Below are positions 17,780-26,713 of a stretch of DNA of 64,000 nucleotides, one piece after another. The notes under the pieces were generated by a model that had not been told where the DNA came from, searched no databases, and was given only the letters and a program-made list of their open reading frames with translations. The position numbers were made by a program, and so were the translations under genes. The DNA comes from Jonesia quinghaiensis DSM 15701 (lineage in GTDB: Bacteria; Actinomycetota; Actinomycetes; Actinomycetales; Cellulomonadaceae): positions 248,001 to 312,000 of the forward strand of contig NZ_AUHN01000004.1 in NCBI RefSeq assembly GCF_000423205.1, written 5' to 3'. How positions within the stretch are numbered: the first letter of the stretch is position 1; every line of letters begins with the position of its first letter.

Positions 17780-19036
17780 TCAGTCGAGTGGGTCGCGCAC
17801 GATGGGGCAGGTCATGCAGTGCCCGCCGCCGCGCCCACGCCCAAGCTCCGCTCCCACGATGGGCAGCACCTCAATGCCGGCCGCAGTGAGGAGGTCGTTG
17901 GTTTTGGTGTTGCGGTCGTAGGTGTAGACCACGCCTGGGCGCACAGCGACAGCGTTGTTGCCGGAATCCCACTGTTGGCGTTCGGATTCGTACGCGTCAC
18001 CACCAGTGTTGATAACCCGCAACCCGTCAAGGCCCATCGCTTGAGCGACAACGTCAGTGAGCTTTTCTTGCCCGTGGTCGGTAACATGCGAGCGCCCTGG
18101 GCGCCCATCGGGGCGCAGCGTGAAGGTGTGAATGGAGTCCACAATCCGCGGGTACACGGTAACAATGTCACGGTCAGCGAAGGTGAACACGGTGTCAAGG
18201 TGCATGGCGGCGCGTAGTTTTGGCATCCCCGCAACAATGACCTGTTCGGCTGCGCCACGTTGGAAGAGTGTGTCCGCAACTTGGGTGATCGCTTGACGGG
18301 AGGTGCGTTCACTCATCCCAATGAGGACCACCCCACCGCCCACGGGCATCACATCCCCACCTTCAAGGGTGGCTTGCCCCCACCGTTGTTCTGGGTCTCC
18401 CCACCACACGTTTGCACCCACGAAGTCTGGGTGGAACAGGTAGATCGCTTTCATCAGGAGTGTTTCGTCGTGGCGGGCACGCCAGTACAGGGGGTTCATG
18501 GTGACCCCACCGTAAATCCAGCAGGTGGTGTCACGGGTGTACAACGTGTTGGGCAGGGGCGGCATTAAGTAGTCGCGGGCGTCAGCGGAACCACGCACCA
18601 ACAGCATTGTTGGTGGGCGGAACTCGGCAGGCACATCGTCAATGGACAACCCGCCAATGAGGTGTTCAGCGAGGCGCTGTGGGGTGAGGGTTTCTAGGTA
18701 GGTGCGTACCGAGTCAACCAACCCGATCCCCACCAGGTTCGCGGTGATTTTGCGGTCCAGTATCCAGTCGCGCCCACCTGGTTGGGTGAGGGTGTGGGCG
18801 AGCAGGTCGTGGAGTTCAACAACGTCCACTCCTTGCGCTTCGAGGGAGCGCACAAACGCTGCGTGGTCTTCTTCGGCGCGGTCAACCCACAGCACGTCAT
18901 CAAACAGCAGGTCACTGGAATTTGTGGGGGTAAGCCGCCGATGCGCCAGCCCGGGCCTGCACACCAGCACTTTGCGGAGCGTCCCCACCTCCGAGTGAAC
19001 ACCGTACATGTTGGCTGGTATTTGCGACTCGGTCAT
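17780..19036 (-). CDS. arcA: Arginine deiminase
   Basis: 418 aa, normal length. Converts L-arginine to citrulline and ammonia in the cytoplasm. Seen: N-terminal [21 protein letters not shown]-equivalent [13 protein letters not shown], substrate-binding LEGGDVMPV, catalytic His in [26 protein letters not shown], and the nucleophile Cys in GGGHCMTCP near the C-terminus. ATG at 19036 is preceded by GGAGG at good spacing; an upstream in-frame Met lacks one. No arcB, arcC or arcD is adjacent, so ATP yield from arginine would need partners elsewhere, or the enzyme serves in acid stress or arginine removal. Confidence 0.95.
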   Translation of the reverse strand: MTESQIPANMYGVHSEVGTLRKVLVCRPGLAHRRLTPTNSSDLLFDDVLWVDRAEEDHAAFVRSLEAQGVDVVELHDLLAHTLTQPGGRDWILDRKITANLVGIGLVDSVRTYLETLTPQRLAEHLIGGLSIDDVPAEFRPPTMLLVRGSADARDYLMPPLPNTLYTRDTTCWIYGGVTMNPLYWRARHDETLLMKAIYLFHPDFVGANVWWGDPEQRWGQATLEGGDVMPVGGGVVLIGMSERTSRQAITQVADTLFQRGAAEQVIVAGMPKLRAAMHLDTVFTFADRDIVTVYPRIVDSIHTFTLRPDGRPGRSHVTDHGQEKLTDVVAQAMGLDGLRVINTGGDAYESERQQWDSGNNAVAVRPGVVYTYDRNTKTNDLLTAAGIEVLPIVGAELGRGRGGGHCMTCPIVRDPLD

Positions 19037-19125
19037 GGGGTTCCCTCCGGGTAACGGCACTGCGCGACACCCCGATCAGGGGTGTCGCTGTGTCGATCCT
19101 GCCACGTCATCAGTAGTTTTGCGAT

Positions 19126-19740
19126 TTACGATGCGCTGTGTCGCATTCGCGCGCACACAATACCCACGTCCCACCCTGGGGCGCGCGTTCCGGCTGGTGG
19201 GCCGAGAACGCCCACATCAACACCACATGTGGTGAGGAGCCATGCGATGAGCGAGTTGGAGTTCCACATGTCAGCCACACCGTGGGTGTGGCGACCCCAG
19301 ACATGGCGGGGCACCTGCGCGACCTCATGTGTTAACCGCTCAAGCCCGGCAGGGTCAGGGCATGTCACCGGCACGGAACTTACCGCCCACTGCGTGTCGG
19401 GGATTGAGCCGCCGCGCCAACATCGCACCTCGTAGCGAAACGCACGCCACCGCCCCAAACCAGAAGCACCAACTGGCCCCTGCGCAACCACACCGCGCGG
19501 GGTGTGGCGGGGCATTTGCCATACCGGCGCCATTTCAATCACTGTGACCTCACCGGTTGCCGTAGTAATTTCCAATGCGGCATGCACTAACTGTTGGGCA
19601 GGCCTGCGGTGAATAAAGGCGTCAATGCGTTCCCACGCGCGACTTGTGTGCGGTGAAATGGCGCTACCCGCACCAACCGGAATCCACCACAACACCACGC
19701 GTGGTTGCGATGGCGAACCGCTTTGTTGATGGTGTGGCAC
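19126..19740 (-). CDS. Conserved actinobacterial protein of unknown function
   Basis: 204 aa. Motifs familiar from a conserved actinobacterial family: VLWWIPVGAGS, VHAALEI, a GVVAQGPVG segment, RWRAFRYEVRCW, and MWNSNSLIAWLL. The conserved His (VHAAL) and the Asn/Ser run would fit a permuted papain-like fold, but that is a guess. GTG start assumed at 19740. Same strand as arcA. Confidence 0.6.
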   Translation of the reverse strand: MPHHQQSGSPSQPRVVLWWIPVGAGSAISPHTSRAWERIDAFIHRRPAQQLVHAALEITTATGEVTVIEMAPVWQMPRHTPRGVVAQGPVGASGLGRWRAFRYEVRCWRGGSIPDTQWAVSSVPVTCPDPAGLERLTHEVAQVPRHVWGRHTHGVADMWNSNSLIAWLLTTCGVDVGVLGPPAGTRAPGWDVGIVCARMRHSAS

Positions 19741-19810
19741 AGTCTCACTCTATGCCTTGGCATCTTGACATCGGGGCAAATCCTCAGCGAACGACTGGGT
19801 TGTGTGTTTG

Positions 19811-20404
19811 CTAGATGCGTCCGTGGGCTGTCGCCGCGGCGAGGTATTCGCAGAACAGTTCGTCGGTGAGGTCCCCAGGGCGCATAAATGGGCCATCGAC
19901 GGGGTCGGTTGGTCGGCGTTGTGGGAAACCGATGAGAGCGAGCAGGTAGTTGCTGATTTCCTCACCGTGCACCCCGTAAACCTTGAACCCGGTGACTGCA
20001 GCGCCTTCGCATTCAAGGAGAATAGACACCCGTTGCCCTAGTGCATGTTGGGCACTGATGAGACGGTACGGAAGTTCTTCGCTGGGGCCGTCGAACAGTT
20101 CTTGCCAGTATTCTTCGGCTTCTTCCGCTGCCTCCACACGCGCCGCTTTACTCAAGCGTTTCGCTGCTCCACGAGAAAACTGGCCTAACGTCAGCGGATT
20201 GGTGATGGTGTAGAGCGCTGCGACTAGGTCGACTCGCACCTCTTCGTCATTCTCCAGACCGTCTGGCTCCATAAAGTCGGTGGGGATCTGGTAAGCGTTG
20301 TAGTGCTCACGGAGTAACTCACCGACCTCGGCAAGTTGCGGAGCTTGAGGCGCCGCGGCGATCCACCGTTCGAAAAGTTTTTGCATGGTTCGTTCTTTAG
20401 GCAC
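19811..20404 (-). CDS. Unknown soluble protein
   Basis: 197 aa, acidic, no signal peptide or membrane span. GTG at 20404 has AAAGGAAA 6 bases upstream and is preferred; ATG at 20386 is an alternative, and the open frame extends to 20455 without support. Middle region rich in Glu/Ala suggests helices. Not recognised. Confidence 0.6.
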   Translation of the reverse strand: MPKERTMQKLFERWIAAAPQAPQLAEVGELLREHYNAYQIPTDFMEPDGLENDEEVRVDLVAALYTITNPLTLGQFSRGAAKRLSKAARVEAAEEAEEYWQELFDGPSEELPYRLISAQHALGQRVSILLECEGAAVTGFKVYGVHGEEISNYLLALIGFPQRRPTDPVDGPFMRPGDLTDELFCEYLAAATAHGRI

Positions 20405-20430
20405 AGCCGTTTCCTTTGTCACGTGTTGCT

Positions 20431-21078
20431 TCACGCCACAACCGTGGTGTTGCACACCCCGGTTGTGGGTAATTGCAGTTCGATGCGTGACGCGGCTGCC
20501 GCATCCCCTGCAATGTGGGCCACCACAGACCGTGCCTGCTCACATCCTGTGGCCAGCAAGAACGTGGGCGCTCGCCCATAGCTCTTCATCCCAATAATGT
20601 AGAGCCCTTCCTCATCATGGGTGAGGACATCAACGCCGTGTGGGCGCACCGTCCCGCAACTGTGCTCGTTGGGGTCAATGTCGGGGGCAAGGCGCACCGG
20701 CGCCTCAATGACCGGGTCTAACGTGACCCGCACTTCACGGAGAATATCGAGGTCTGGGCGGAATCCTGTTGCCGCGACAAGCGCATCGACCGTGATCGTG
20801 TTTTCCGCGCCTGCCCCACCTGCCTGCACCGCAAGTTGCCCGTGGGGCGTCGGGGTCAACTGCGTGACCGTGAAATCTTTGTGGAACACCACCACACCAC
20901 GATCCACCGCCTCTTTGAGGCGCTGACCCAGTTCACCGCGCGCTGGCAGTTGATCCGCCGACCCGCCACCAAACAACCGCCGCGCCGAACGCCCACGAAT
21001 CCCCGTCACGGCACGGACAAATCCCAAGTAAGCCACAATGGCCAGTTCTGCTACCCGTAGAAGATCCTTATAGACCAT
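20431..21078 (-). pseudogene. C-terminal half of a flavoprotein monooxygenase (ArsO-like)
   Basis: About 215 aa. From RSARRLFGGG onward it matches the C-terminal half of FAD/NADPH flavoproteins often found in actinobacterial arsenic clusters: VAATGFRPDLDILRE, HSCGTVRPHG, IIGMKSYGRAPTFLLATG. The intact family is about 450 aa with two GxGxxG nucleotide-binding motifs; both are missing here. The first 30 residues do not look like the family and merge into lower-G+C DNA that carries the sdp genes. Read as a gene truncated by insertion or deletion at the sdp island edge. Confidence 0.7.
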
Positions 21079-21273
21079 ACATAAGCGACTTTCATAGGCC
21101 CCCTTCCTGTTTGTCGGTTATGTGCTCATCCCCGCGTCGTGAGACAGCCGCTGGTTTGGGCGCCGCTAGCTGCGCAGATAAGCTCGCGCTGCTATTAAGG
21201 TGTCTATACAAGGGACCGCCTTGAGGAATGGCGATGTCTAGTGGGACGCGGTCCTCGTTTGAGACACACCCAG
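21079..21273. other. Noncoding junction between sdpB and truncated flavoprotein
   Basis: No gene seen. GGACCGC (21213-21219) and GCGGTCC (21248-21254) form a long-loop inverted repeat after the sdpB stop without a T tract; it is a weak terminator candidate. No IS end or attachment repeat recognised. Confidence 0.4.
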
Positions 21274-22275
21274 CTAAACGACGCTCGAGGTTGTGGCTGC
21301 ATTCGATAAGCCGCGCTCTTCTTCGTGCGAAAACTTCCTCTCAGCCTTGTTGCGTGTACGTGCTAAAAGATTCTCGTTCCTTTGCCCAAGTACATGATCT
21401 CTCCCCGCCGCTGTAGCGAGCACGAACCCGATCATGATAAGCCCGAAGCTTCCGATACCTAGCAGAGCAATAATCGCAAGGTGGAGTGCTACTGAGACGA
21501 GAACAGCGGTGTAGCGAACGCGTCCCGGCCACCAGATGATGACCGCTATGAACACTTCGGCAGCAAGGACACCATATGTCAGTACGAGTTCGATTACTGG
21601 CTGCGCCGTCAACACTAGGGCTATATCTCCGAGAGGCCCGGATACCCCGAACATGTCCATCCGCACTATGTAATACAAGGCGGTCCCGTCCACCCATGCT
21701 CCGGTACCTAGTTTCGAGATGGCGGAATGTAGATAGAGCACGGAGCATTGCAATTGCAGCGCAACAGTAGCCGCTCGAGGGAGACCGTGCCACCAGTATG
21801 CCTGTCGCACATATGTAGGCGGCGTTCTCGACCAACCATTGATTCGGTGGTCGAAAAGACAGATGACAGCGATCCATGTGAGTGCCACGACAGCTGCGGA
21901 CTCTCCCCCATCGATCAGGGTCAGGCCGCTCACGGTAGCAAGTGCAATATACAGATGCACTAAAGCCCCAAACCTTGGAACAAAGCCACTCATGACAAAG
22001 AGCAATGCCACGATAAAAAATACCTGAACAACTTCCGCCGGTAACGGACTGCAAACCAAGTTCCACGAACTCAACGCGGCGGAGCAATGCATCTCCCGGG
22101 TCACCCCACCGACTTGAGCGGTGAGATAATCCAGAGGTGTGAGCGCGTAAATGCTGAGCTGTGCTCCGGCAATTATCGCACGGGCAAGCATAAAGAGACG
22201 GTGAGGAGAACCCAGCGCTCGGACTACCTGAGGAACGACCCTCCACCAACGTATCTGGTCAACGAAACTAGTCAT
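21274..22275 (-). CDS. sdpB: SdpB-like membrane protein (HTTM/gamma-carboxylase-related)
   Basis: 333 aa multispanning protein of the SdpB/HTTM family: RLFMLARAIIAGAQLSIYA near the N-terminus, a conserved VLYLHSAISKLGTGAWVDGTALYY block (about 185-208), then WWPGRVR and several spans. In Bacillus subtilis SdpB and SdpA are needed to mature SdpC into the active SDP toxin. Its ATG overlaps the sdpA stop by 4 bases. C-terminus is hydrophilic (LLARTRNKAERKFSHEEE). Codon usage is more A/T-rich than flanking genes. Confidence 0.85.
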   Translation of the reverse strand: MTSFVDQIRWWRVVPQVVRALGSPHRLFMLARAIIAGAQLSIYALTPLDYLTAQVGGVTREMHCSAALSSWNLVCSPLPAEVVQVFFIVALLFVMSGFVPRFGALVHLYIALATVSGLTLIDGGESAAVVALTWIAVICLFDHRINGWSRTPPTYVRQAYWWHGLPRAATVALQLQCSVLYLHSAISKLGTGAWVDGTALYYIVRMDMFGVSGPLGDIALVLTAQPVIELVLTYGVLAAEVFIAVIIWWPGRVRYTAVLVSVALHLAIIALLGIGSFGLIMIGFVLATAAGRDHVLGQRNENLLARTRNKAERKFSHEEERGLSNAATTSSVV

Positions 22276-22868
22276 GTGCAGCCCACCTCGAGCATGGCCG
22301 CTTGGTCATCAATTCGATAGCCCGTGAACAAATCCCGATACTCCCATGGCACAGGAATAGTCATTACAACAATCACTCTTCCGCAGACTGTGGGAACATC
22401 GCTGGGATTCACGACACTCTGCGCTTCCCCATCCAATGCGACATGTAAGACGCAATCGCCGCCGATAGAATCGCACTTGGTCCACTCCTCCACTTCCCTA
22501 ATCAAGGTTGCGACCTCGGGCCCTTGAGCTCTCTGCGCCCGCTTAAACCCGAACATATTCTTTGCGTCGGAATTTGGAAAGGCGCTTGCAGAAGTCACTG
22601 CTTCTCCATCAACTGAAAAGACCGTAACTTCGGCATCGTCAGGATCCTTGGTGAAGAACTGCCAACCCTGCGGGTAAAGAGCAGTCCAGACCCTCCGGGT
22701 ATCGTCCGGTACCGGACCCAGAACGGTAGTTGGTAATTGCACCAGGACCGTCAACGTAACGAAAGCAACGAAGAAGATGCTCGACACACGAAAGGTTGTC
22801 TCGGCGGCTGCGTGGTTCTGTCGTCGTTCCCGTTCCGTACGATCGTGATCTTCCTTTTGGCCCTTCAC
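22272..22868 (-). CDS. sdpA: SdpA-like toxin maturation protein
   Basis: 198 aa. A cytoplasmic N-terminus, one membrane span (about 28-50), then an extracytoplasmic domain with the SdpA signatures LYPQGWQFFTKDP and a C-terminal VPWEYRDLFTGYR. Cys pair CDSIGGDC (CX6C). Overlaps sdpC upstream and sdpB downstream by 4 bases each. In Bacillus SdpA acts with SdpB in processing SdpC; the exact chemistry is not known. Confidence 0.85.
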   Translation of the reverse strand: MKGQKEDHDRTERERRQNHAAAETTFRVSSIFFVAFVTLTVLVQLPTTVLGPVPDDTRRVWTALYPQGWQFFTKDPDDAEVTVFSVDGEAVTSASAFPNSDAKNMFGFKRAQRAQGPEVATLIREVEEWTKCDSIGGDCVLHVALDGEAQSVVNPSDVPTVCGRVIVVMTIPVPWEYRDLFTGYRIDDQAAMLEVGCT

Positions 22869-23602
22869 ATTCGTACGCTGGTCATAAAATCTGAGGTGAA
22901 AATCTGCTGATCCACTGCGCTCATACGCTCATCACCAGGAAGGTAGACGAATACCGCTGCGGCCAACGCTATAGTGACCGCAGCCGCGCTGTGGAGCCCC
23001 GCGACTTGCCAAACGACAACAGCGGTCGTTCCAACAAGTGCCGTCTGCTTAACGCAAAACGTTCCGTTACAGCCGGCTGGTTTAGAGGCGAGGCCTTGAG
23101 CCGCTTCCCCGACGCCAGGCGCGAGGGAATCCACGTACGCGAGAAAGTCAGAGCCGAAAGCTTCGATAGCGTTCTGGACATGCACAGGGTTATCGCTCAA
23201 AAGGCCTGGACGGATTTCAGATTGGAAGACATCGCTCGCATCCACGTACTCCTGGGAAGCTTCGAGCGCCTGCTCGTCGCTCACCTCTTTGAGCGCGGGA
23301 ATTTGTGCTTCAGCAACCGCGACAGCGTCGGGATTACGTTCTGCAATCGGCCCCTTTGCCACAAGCAGGAAAGCAACGAGAGCAGCATCTGAAATTGACT
23401 CACCCTCATCAAACAGCGCGGCGGCAGCAGTCGCAGTATTTTCAGCTGCCCGGTCCGTGACAAGCTCAGCGCGGCGATCATCGCCCTCCACCTGGTAAGG
23501 AAATTCGACGCTGGAACTTTCGTCCGCCTGAGCTGACGTTGCGAATGAAATAACCACAAGCATTGTGGCGAGCGTGGCAGCTATTCCGGTGCTTTTTCTC
23601 AT
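22865..23602 (-). CDS. sdpC: SdpC-like antimicrobial peptide precursor
   Basis: 245 aa precursor. Sec signal peptide (about 1-26, ending TSAQA), a helical pro-region (about 30-176), then C178-NGTF-C183 followed by a long hydrophobic segment (about 188-222) with alternating Ala/Val/Gly, and a hydrophilic tail. Bacillus SdpC is about 200 aa and releases a 42-residue membrane-active peptide with one disulfide; the CX4C pair plus hydrophobic stretch is the likely equivalent, giving a peptide of roughly residues 177-222. It kills related cells by collapsing the proton motive force in Bacillus; the same role here is inference. Overlaps sdpA by 4 bases. Confidence 0.87.
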   Translation of the reverse strand: MRKSTGIAATLATMLVVISFATSAQADESSSVEFPYQVEGDDRRAELVTDRAAENTATAAAALFDEGESISDAALVAFLLVAKGPIAERNPDAVAVAEAQIPALKEVSDEQALEASQEYVDASDVFQSEIRPGLLSDNPVHVQNAIEAFGSDFLAYVDSLAPGVGEAAQGLASKPAGCNGTFCVKQTALVGTTAVVVWQVAGLHSAAAVTIALAAAVFVYLPGDERMSAVDQQIFTSDFMTSVRM

Positions 23603-23637
23603 TTTCGACTCCCCTGTTTTCTGTGTACTGATTGTTT

Positions 23638-24018
23638 CTAACTTTCTTCAACTGACTCCGTTGAGACTTCACTAGCTTGCTTCGCAGCCGAGTCCGCGAC
23701 TCGCCAGGCAACAAGCGCGATGACGACTACGACGAGGAAACCACTCAGGGCGAGAAAATGCCCGACCGTTTCCAACGAACCAACCACTTCAACAACAATT
23801 AACGCGCTTGCGTGACTTGTTGCGACTACGGCGATGGTACCCAAATAGGGGACACTCGATCGCTGAGCCGCATGCCAAGCAGCGTCCGAGCGTAGCGTGT
23901 GCCGGGTCCGGATACCAACAACCGAATTCTTCTCAAGACCGTTCCTCGTGATCATTATCGCGAGGCCTGTTGTTACCACTGAAAGAATGAAAAGTCCCAC
24001 GATCGGCGGATAGAACAC
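23638..24018 (-). CDS. sdpI: SdpI-family membrane protein, probable SDP immunity
   Basis: 126 aa. Three membrane segments (about 5-24, 57-77, 84-107) and the SdpI/YfhL signature GIRTRHTLRSDAAWHAAQR after the first. Bacillus SdpI is longer (about 207 aa, extra DUF1648 part); this is the minimal SdpI domain. GTG at 24018 has a strong Shine-Dalgarno GAGGTGA with 7-base spacing. First gene of the operon, 35 bases before sdpC, so immunity would be made before toxin. Confidence 0.82.
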   Translation of the reverse strand: MFYPPIVGLFILSVVTTGLAIMITRNGLEKNSVVGIRTRHTLRSDAAWHAAQRSSVPYLGTIAVVATSHASALIVVEVVGSLETVGHFLALSGFLVVVVIALVAWRVADSAAKQASEVSTESVEES

Positions 24019-24053
24019 TAAAGAATCACCTCGTAAATCGGAATTAGTACGTT

Positions 24054-24082
24054 AACTTACCTTCTAAGAAGGAGGCATGCAA
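24054..24082 (-). promoter_or_regulatory. Candidate promoter and operator of the sdp operon
   Basis: On the coding strand TTGCAT (24077-24082) and TAAGTT (24054-24059) are separated by 17 bases, and a perfect 13-bp palindrome CCTTCTTAGAAGG (24060-24072) fills the spacer, as in regulator-controlled promoters. No SdpR-like ArsR gene is adjacent. The -10 match is poor. Confidence 0.4.
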
Positions 24083-24237
24083 GAGCTGCGTATCCACTAC
24101 TGGCACGTCACGCCGAGGAGAACGGGCATTCCTCGATGGGGGCACTGCCAGTACCACCATCAGCAGGGACTCCTCAGGCAACTCTCACTGTGGTCTGCTT
24201 GACTGGAAAGACAACCCTGAACGTGGAGGCACAATAT

Positions 24238-25284
24238 ATGTCAACAATTCCCGCATACGTCGCACACTCAGCGACAGACGCACTCACCCTTGGCACTATC
24301 GAACGCCGGGAGGTGGGCGCAAACGATGTGCGCATAGACATCCAGTGGTCTGGTATTTGCCACTCAGACATTCACACGGTGCGCGGCGACTGGGGGCCAC
24401 AACCTTACCCACTGACAGTCGGCCACGAAATCGCCGGTGTTGTTGTCGAGGTTGGCTCCGATGTCACCCGCCACAAAGTCGGCGACCGGGTGGGTGTGGG
24501 GTGCATGGTGAACTCTTGCGGCACCTGCACCAACTGCGAAGCAGGCGACGAACAGTACTGCCTTAATGGCATGGTCGGCACCTATGGTGCAACAGACCGT
24601 GACGGCACTGTCACCCAGGGTGGGTACGCCACCGAAATCGTCGTGGTTGAGAATTTTGTGCTGCGCATCCCCGAGGCCATCCCCTTTGAAAAGGCCGCCC
24701 CGTTGTTGTGTGCCGGGATTACCACCTACTCACCGCTGAAGCACTGGGGTGCAGGGGAAGGCAAAAAGGTTGCCGTTGTTGGTTTAGGCGGGCTGGGCCA
24801 CATGGCCGTGAAGTTCGCGCACACCATGGGCGCTGACGTCACCGTGATCTCACGGACCCTGTCCAAAAAAGAAGACGGCTTGCGCTTGGGCGCAAACCAC
24901 TACGAGGCAACAAACGACCCAGAGATGTTCTCTCGTCTCGCCGGATCGTTTGATCTGATCATCAACACCGTGAGCGCACCCTTCGATGTCGATGCTTTCC
25001 TTGGGCTCCTCGCCGTCAACGGGGCGCTCGTGAACGTTGGGGCACCAGCTGAACCACTGTCACTACGCGCAGGGAACCTCATTGGTGGGCGCCGGTCATT
25101 CGCCGGTTCCATGATTGGTGGCATCGCAGAAACCCAAGAAATGCTTGACTACTGCGCTGAGCACGGAATCTCCCCCGAGGTAGAAGTTGTCTCCGCTGAC
25201 AACATCAACGAAGCCTGGGAACGAGTGCTCGCATCAGATGTGCGCTACCGGTTCGTCATCGACACCTCAACACTCACCAAATAA
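24238..25284 (+). CDS. Zinc-dependent alcohol dehydrogenase (NADP-type, AdhC/CAD-like)
   Basis: 348 aa. Catalytic zinc ligands in SGICHSDIH (Cys) and GHEIAG (His-Glu), structural zinc Cys cluster in [20 protein letters not shown], Rossmann motif [11 protein letters not shown] with NADP-favouring SRTLSKK after the second strand. Fits the cinnamyl-alcohol/YahK-type aldehyde reductases. ATG at 24238 has GGAGG 8 bases upstream; the upstream frame extension is not supported. Divergent from the sdp operon. Confidence 0.9.
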   Translation: MSTIPAYVAHSATDALTLGTIERREVGANDVRIDIQWSGICHSDIHTVRGDWGPQPYPLTVGHEIAGVVVEVGSDVTRHKVGDRVGVGCMVNSCGTCTNCEAGDEQYCLNGMVGTYGATDRDGTVTQGGYATEIVVVENFVLRIPEAIPFEKAAPLLCAGITTYSPLKHWGAGEGKKVAVVGLGGLGHMAVKFAHTMGADVTVISRTLSKKEDGLRLGANHYEATNDPEMFSRLAGSFDLIINTVSAPFDVDAFLGLLAVNGALVNVGAPAEPLSLRAGNLIGGRRSFAGSMIGGIAETQEMLDYCAEHGISPEVEVVSADNINEAWERVLASDVRYRFVIDTSTLTK

Positions 25285-25359
25285 CACCCGCCCCGCACGG
25301 CGACACAACAACACAAATCAGCGTCCCTCTCACCCGAAAAGCCACGCTGACATCACAAC

Positions 25360-25392
25360 AAGGGGGCGGCACCACCACGGTGCCGCCCCCTT
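25360..25392. terminator. Bidirectional terminator hairpin
   Basis: Perfect 13-bp arms (25360-25372 and 25380-25392) of AAGGGGGCGGCAC type with a 7-base loop, between the convergent ends of the alcohol dehydrogenase and the DUF4333 lipoprotein. No long T tract. Confidence 0.75.
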
Positions 25393-25421
25393 GCGTGTGC
25401 GGTGTCAGTGCTACTTCAGTG

Positions 25422-25754
25422 TCATCGCGGTTCGTCAGCGACCTTCACAAAGATTTTGTAGTCCTTGCCATCCACTTCGGTGATAGTGACCACTGCATCA
25501 AGCACCGTTGGGTCGTTGTCGAAGGTCATGACACAGTCAATTGCCTCATCAACCCGGACCTTCACACGATCGTCCCCACAATCAAGGATAGGCACGTACC
25601 CGTTATTGATTTGTTCCTGTAGGGCCTCTGAGGCCACTTTCTCAATATCTTCAGGGGGAACAGTGAGGTAAGCGCTGGCATTGAATGAACAACCACTTAA
25701 TGCCAGTGCAGTCGCTGCGGTGGTCAAAGACAGGGCAAAGTTTTTGCGAAACAT
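25422..25754 (-). CDS. DUF4333 lipoprotein
   Basis: 110 aa. Lipoprotein signal with lipobox ALSGC, then a DUF4333-type domain: VPPEDIEKVASEALQEQ, a conserved Cys pair separated by about 17 residues (LDCGDD and IDCVM). ATG at 25754 chosen because the signal sequence starts there. DUF4333 proteins are common, secreted, and of unknown role in actinobacteria. Confidence 0.8.
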   Translation of the reverse strand: MFRKNFALSLTTAATALALSGCSFNASAYLTVPPEDIEKVASEALQEQINNGYVPILDCGDDRVKVRVDEAIDCVMTFDNDPTVLDAVVTITEVDGKDYKIFVKVADEPR

Positions 25755-25824
25755 GTCGAACTCTTTCTGAGCCTTGGGTGGCCGGTTAAGGGGGACGTGC
25801 GGTGTGTTGATGAAAGCGGAAGCA

Positions 25825-26622
25825 CTAAAACTCGAAGAGTTCACTGAAGCGATTGTTCCAACGCGGCCGCCACCCGTGAGCTCGCAGGATCGCGAAAACT
25901 GGCATCTTCATGTCGGTTGGCCGCACGCGCACCCCCTCGACGTGGTTGACGCCGTGCTGGGTGAGGTCTTTGGGTGACCAAATGTGTGACACTGGTGTGA
26001 AGCTCCCTGTGAGGGAAACAGCCCACGACCAAGACCACCTCATGGACAGCGACGTCGCGGACTGGGTGACATGTTTACCCGTTGAGAACTCACCAAAATG
26101 GTAAGTCCCGTTACTTTCACGCAGCGTCACCACGAGTTGCCAACTGGTTGCTGAGCTTCCCCGTGCCAGAGCATCTGTCCAGCGCGTCTCTTCCGGGCGG
26201 GTACCTACGGAAACCTTTGCGCCTCGCCGGGTTTTGCGCACTGCAACCGAGTAGGGAAGGTCCTTGTGGTTGATTGCGAGTAGCGCTTGCAGCACGGTGT
26301 CCAGTGGCGCTGGTTGGCTGAGTTCAGGGAGTGGGCCAGTGATATCAGCGAGCCCATCGACGTGCTGTTTACTTTGGGCTTCGAGCGTTTCCCGTGCGGT
26401 CCTGCTCAGCACAATGAAAGCAGGTATAGCGAAGCCCAGTGTCAGGATGACACTGCCGTATTGAATCCAAAGCGGCCAGTCTTCTGTGAGGTCAAGAGCA
26501 CGGAAAACAATGGTGAGTATGACGCAGACACCAGCGAAGGCTGCCACAAAGGCGAGAAAGATTCCACCGAAGAAAAGGGACTGGTAGCGGGTAAGCCTGG
26601 GGCCAGTGAATGTCACGTCCAT
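25825..26622 (-). CDS. Two-span membrane protein of unknown function, near type VII-like cluster
   Basis: 265 aa from ATG 26622. Two membrane spans (about 15-43 and 55-75) followed by a soluble cytoplasmic domain; includes SVAVRKTRRGAKVSVGTRP and a C-terminal WRPRWNNRFSELFEF. The open frame extends 80 codons upstream without any family-like sequence. Same strand as the WXG100-like genes, 91 bases after the LpqN-like gene, so possibly part of that cluster. Not recognised. Confidence 0.6.
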   Translation of the reverse strand: MDVTFTGPRLTRYQSLFFGGIFLAFVAAFAGVCVILTIVFRALDLTEDWPLWIQYGSVILTLGFAIPAFIVLSRTARETLEAQSKQHVDGLADITGPLPELSQPAPLDTVLQALLAINHKDLPYSVAVRKTRRGAKVSVGTRPEETRWTDALARGSSATSWQLVVTLRESNGTYHFGEFSTGKHVTQSATSLSMRWSWSWAVSLTGSFTPVSHIWSPKDLTQHGVNHVEGVRVRPTDMKMPVFAILRAHGWRPRWNNRFSELFEF

Positions 26623-26713
26623 GGTGTCCACCCTAGGCTGTGGAATCTTGCCAGAATGAGTTATCCACAGGCTTACGGGAGCACTCCCCATGTGATGCGA
26701 GGCGTGTAAGACA

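Noticed and set aside
24078..24203. 41-codon open frame between sdpI and the alcohol dehydrogenase as a small regulator gene
   Set aside because: The GGAGG lies directly against the ATG (one base spacing), the composition is atypical, and no family is recognised; the region is better explained as the sdp promoter and adh leader.
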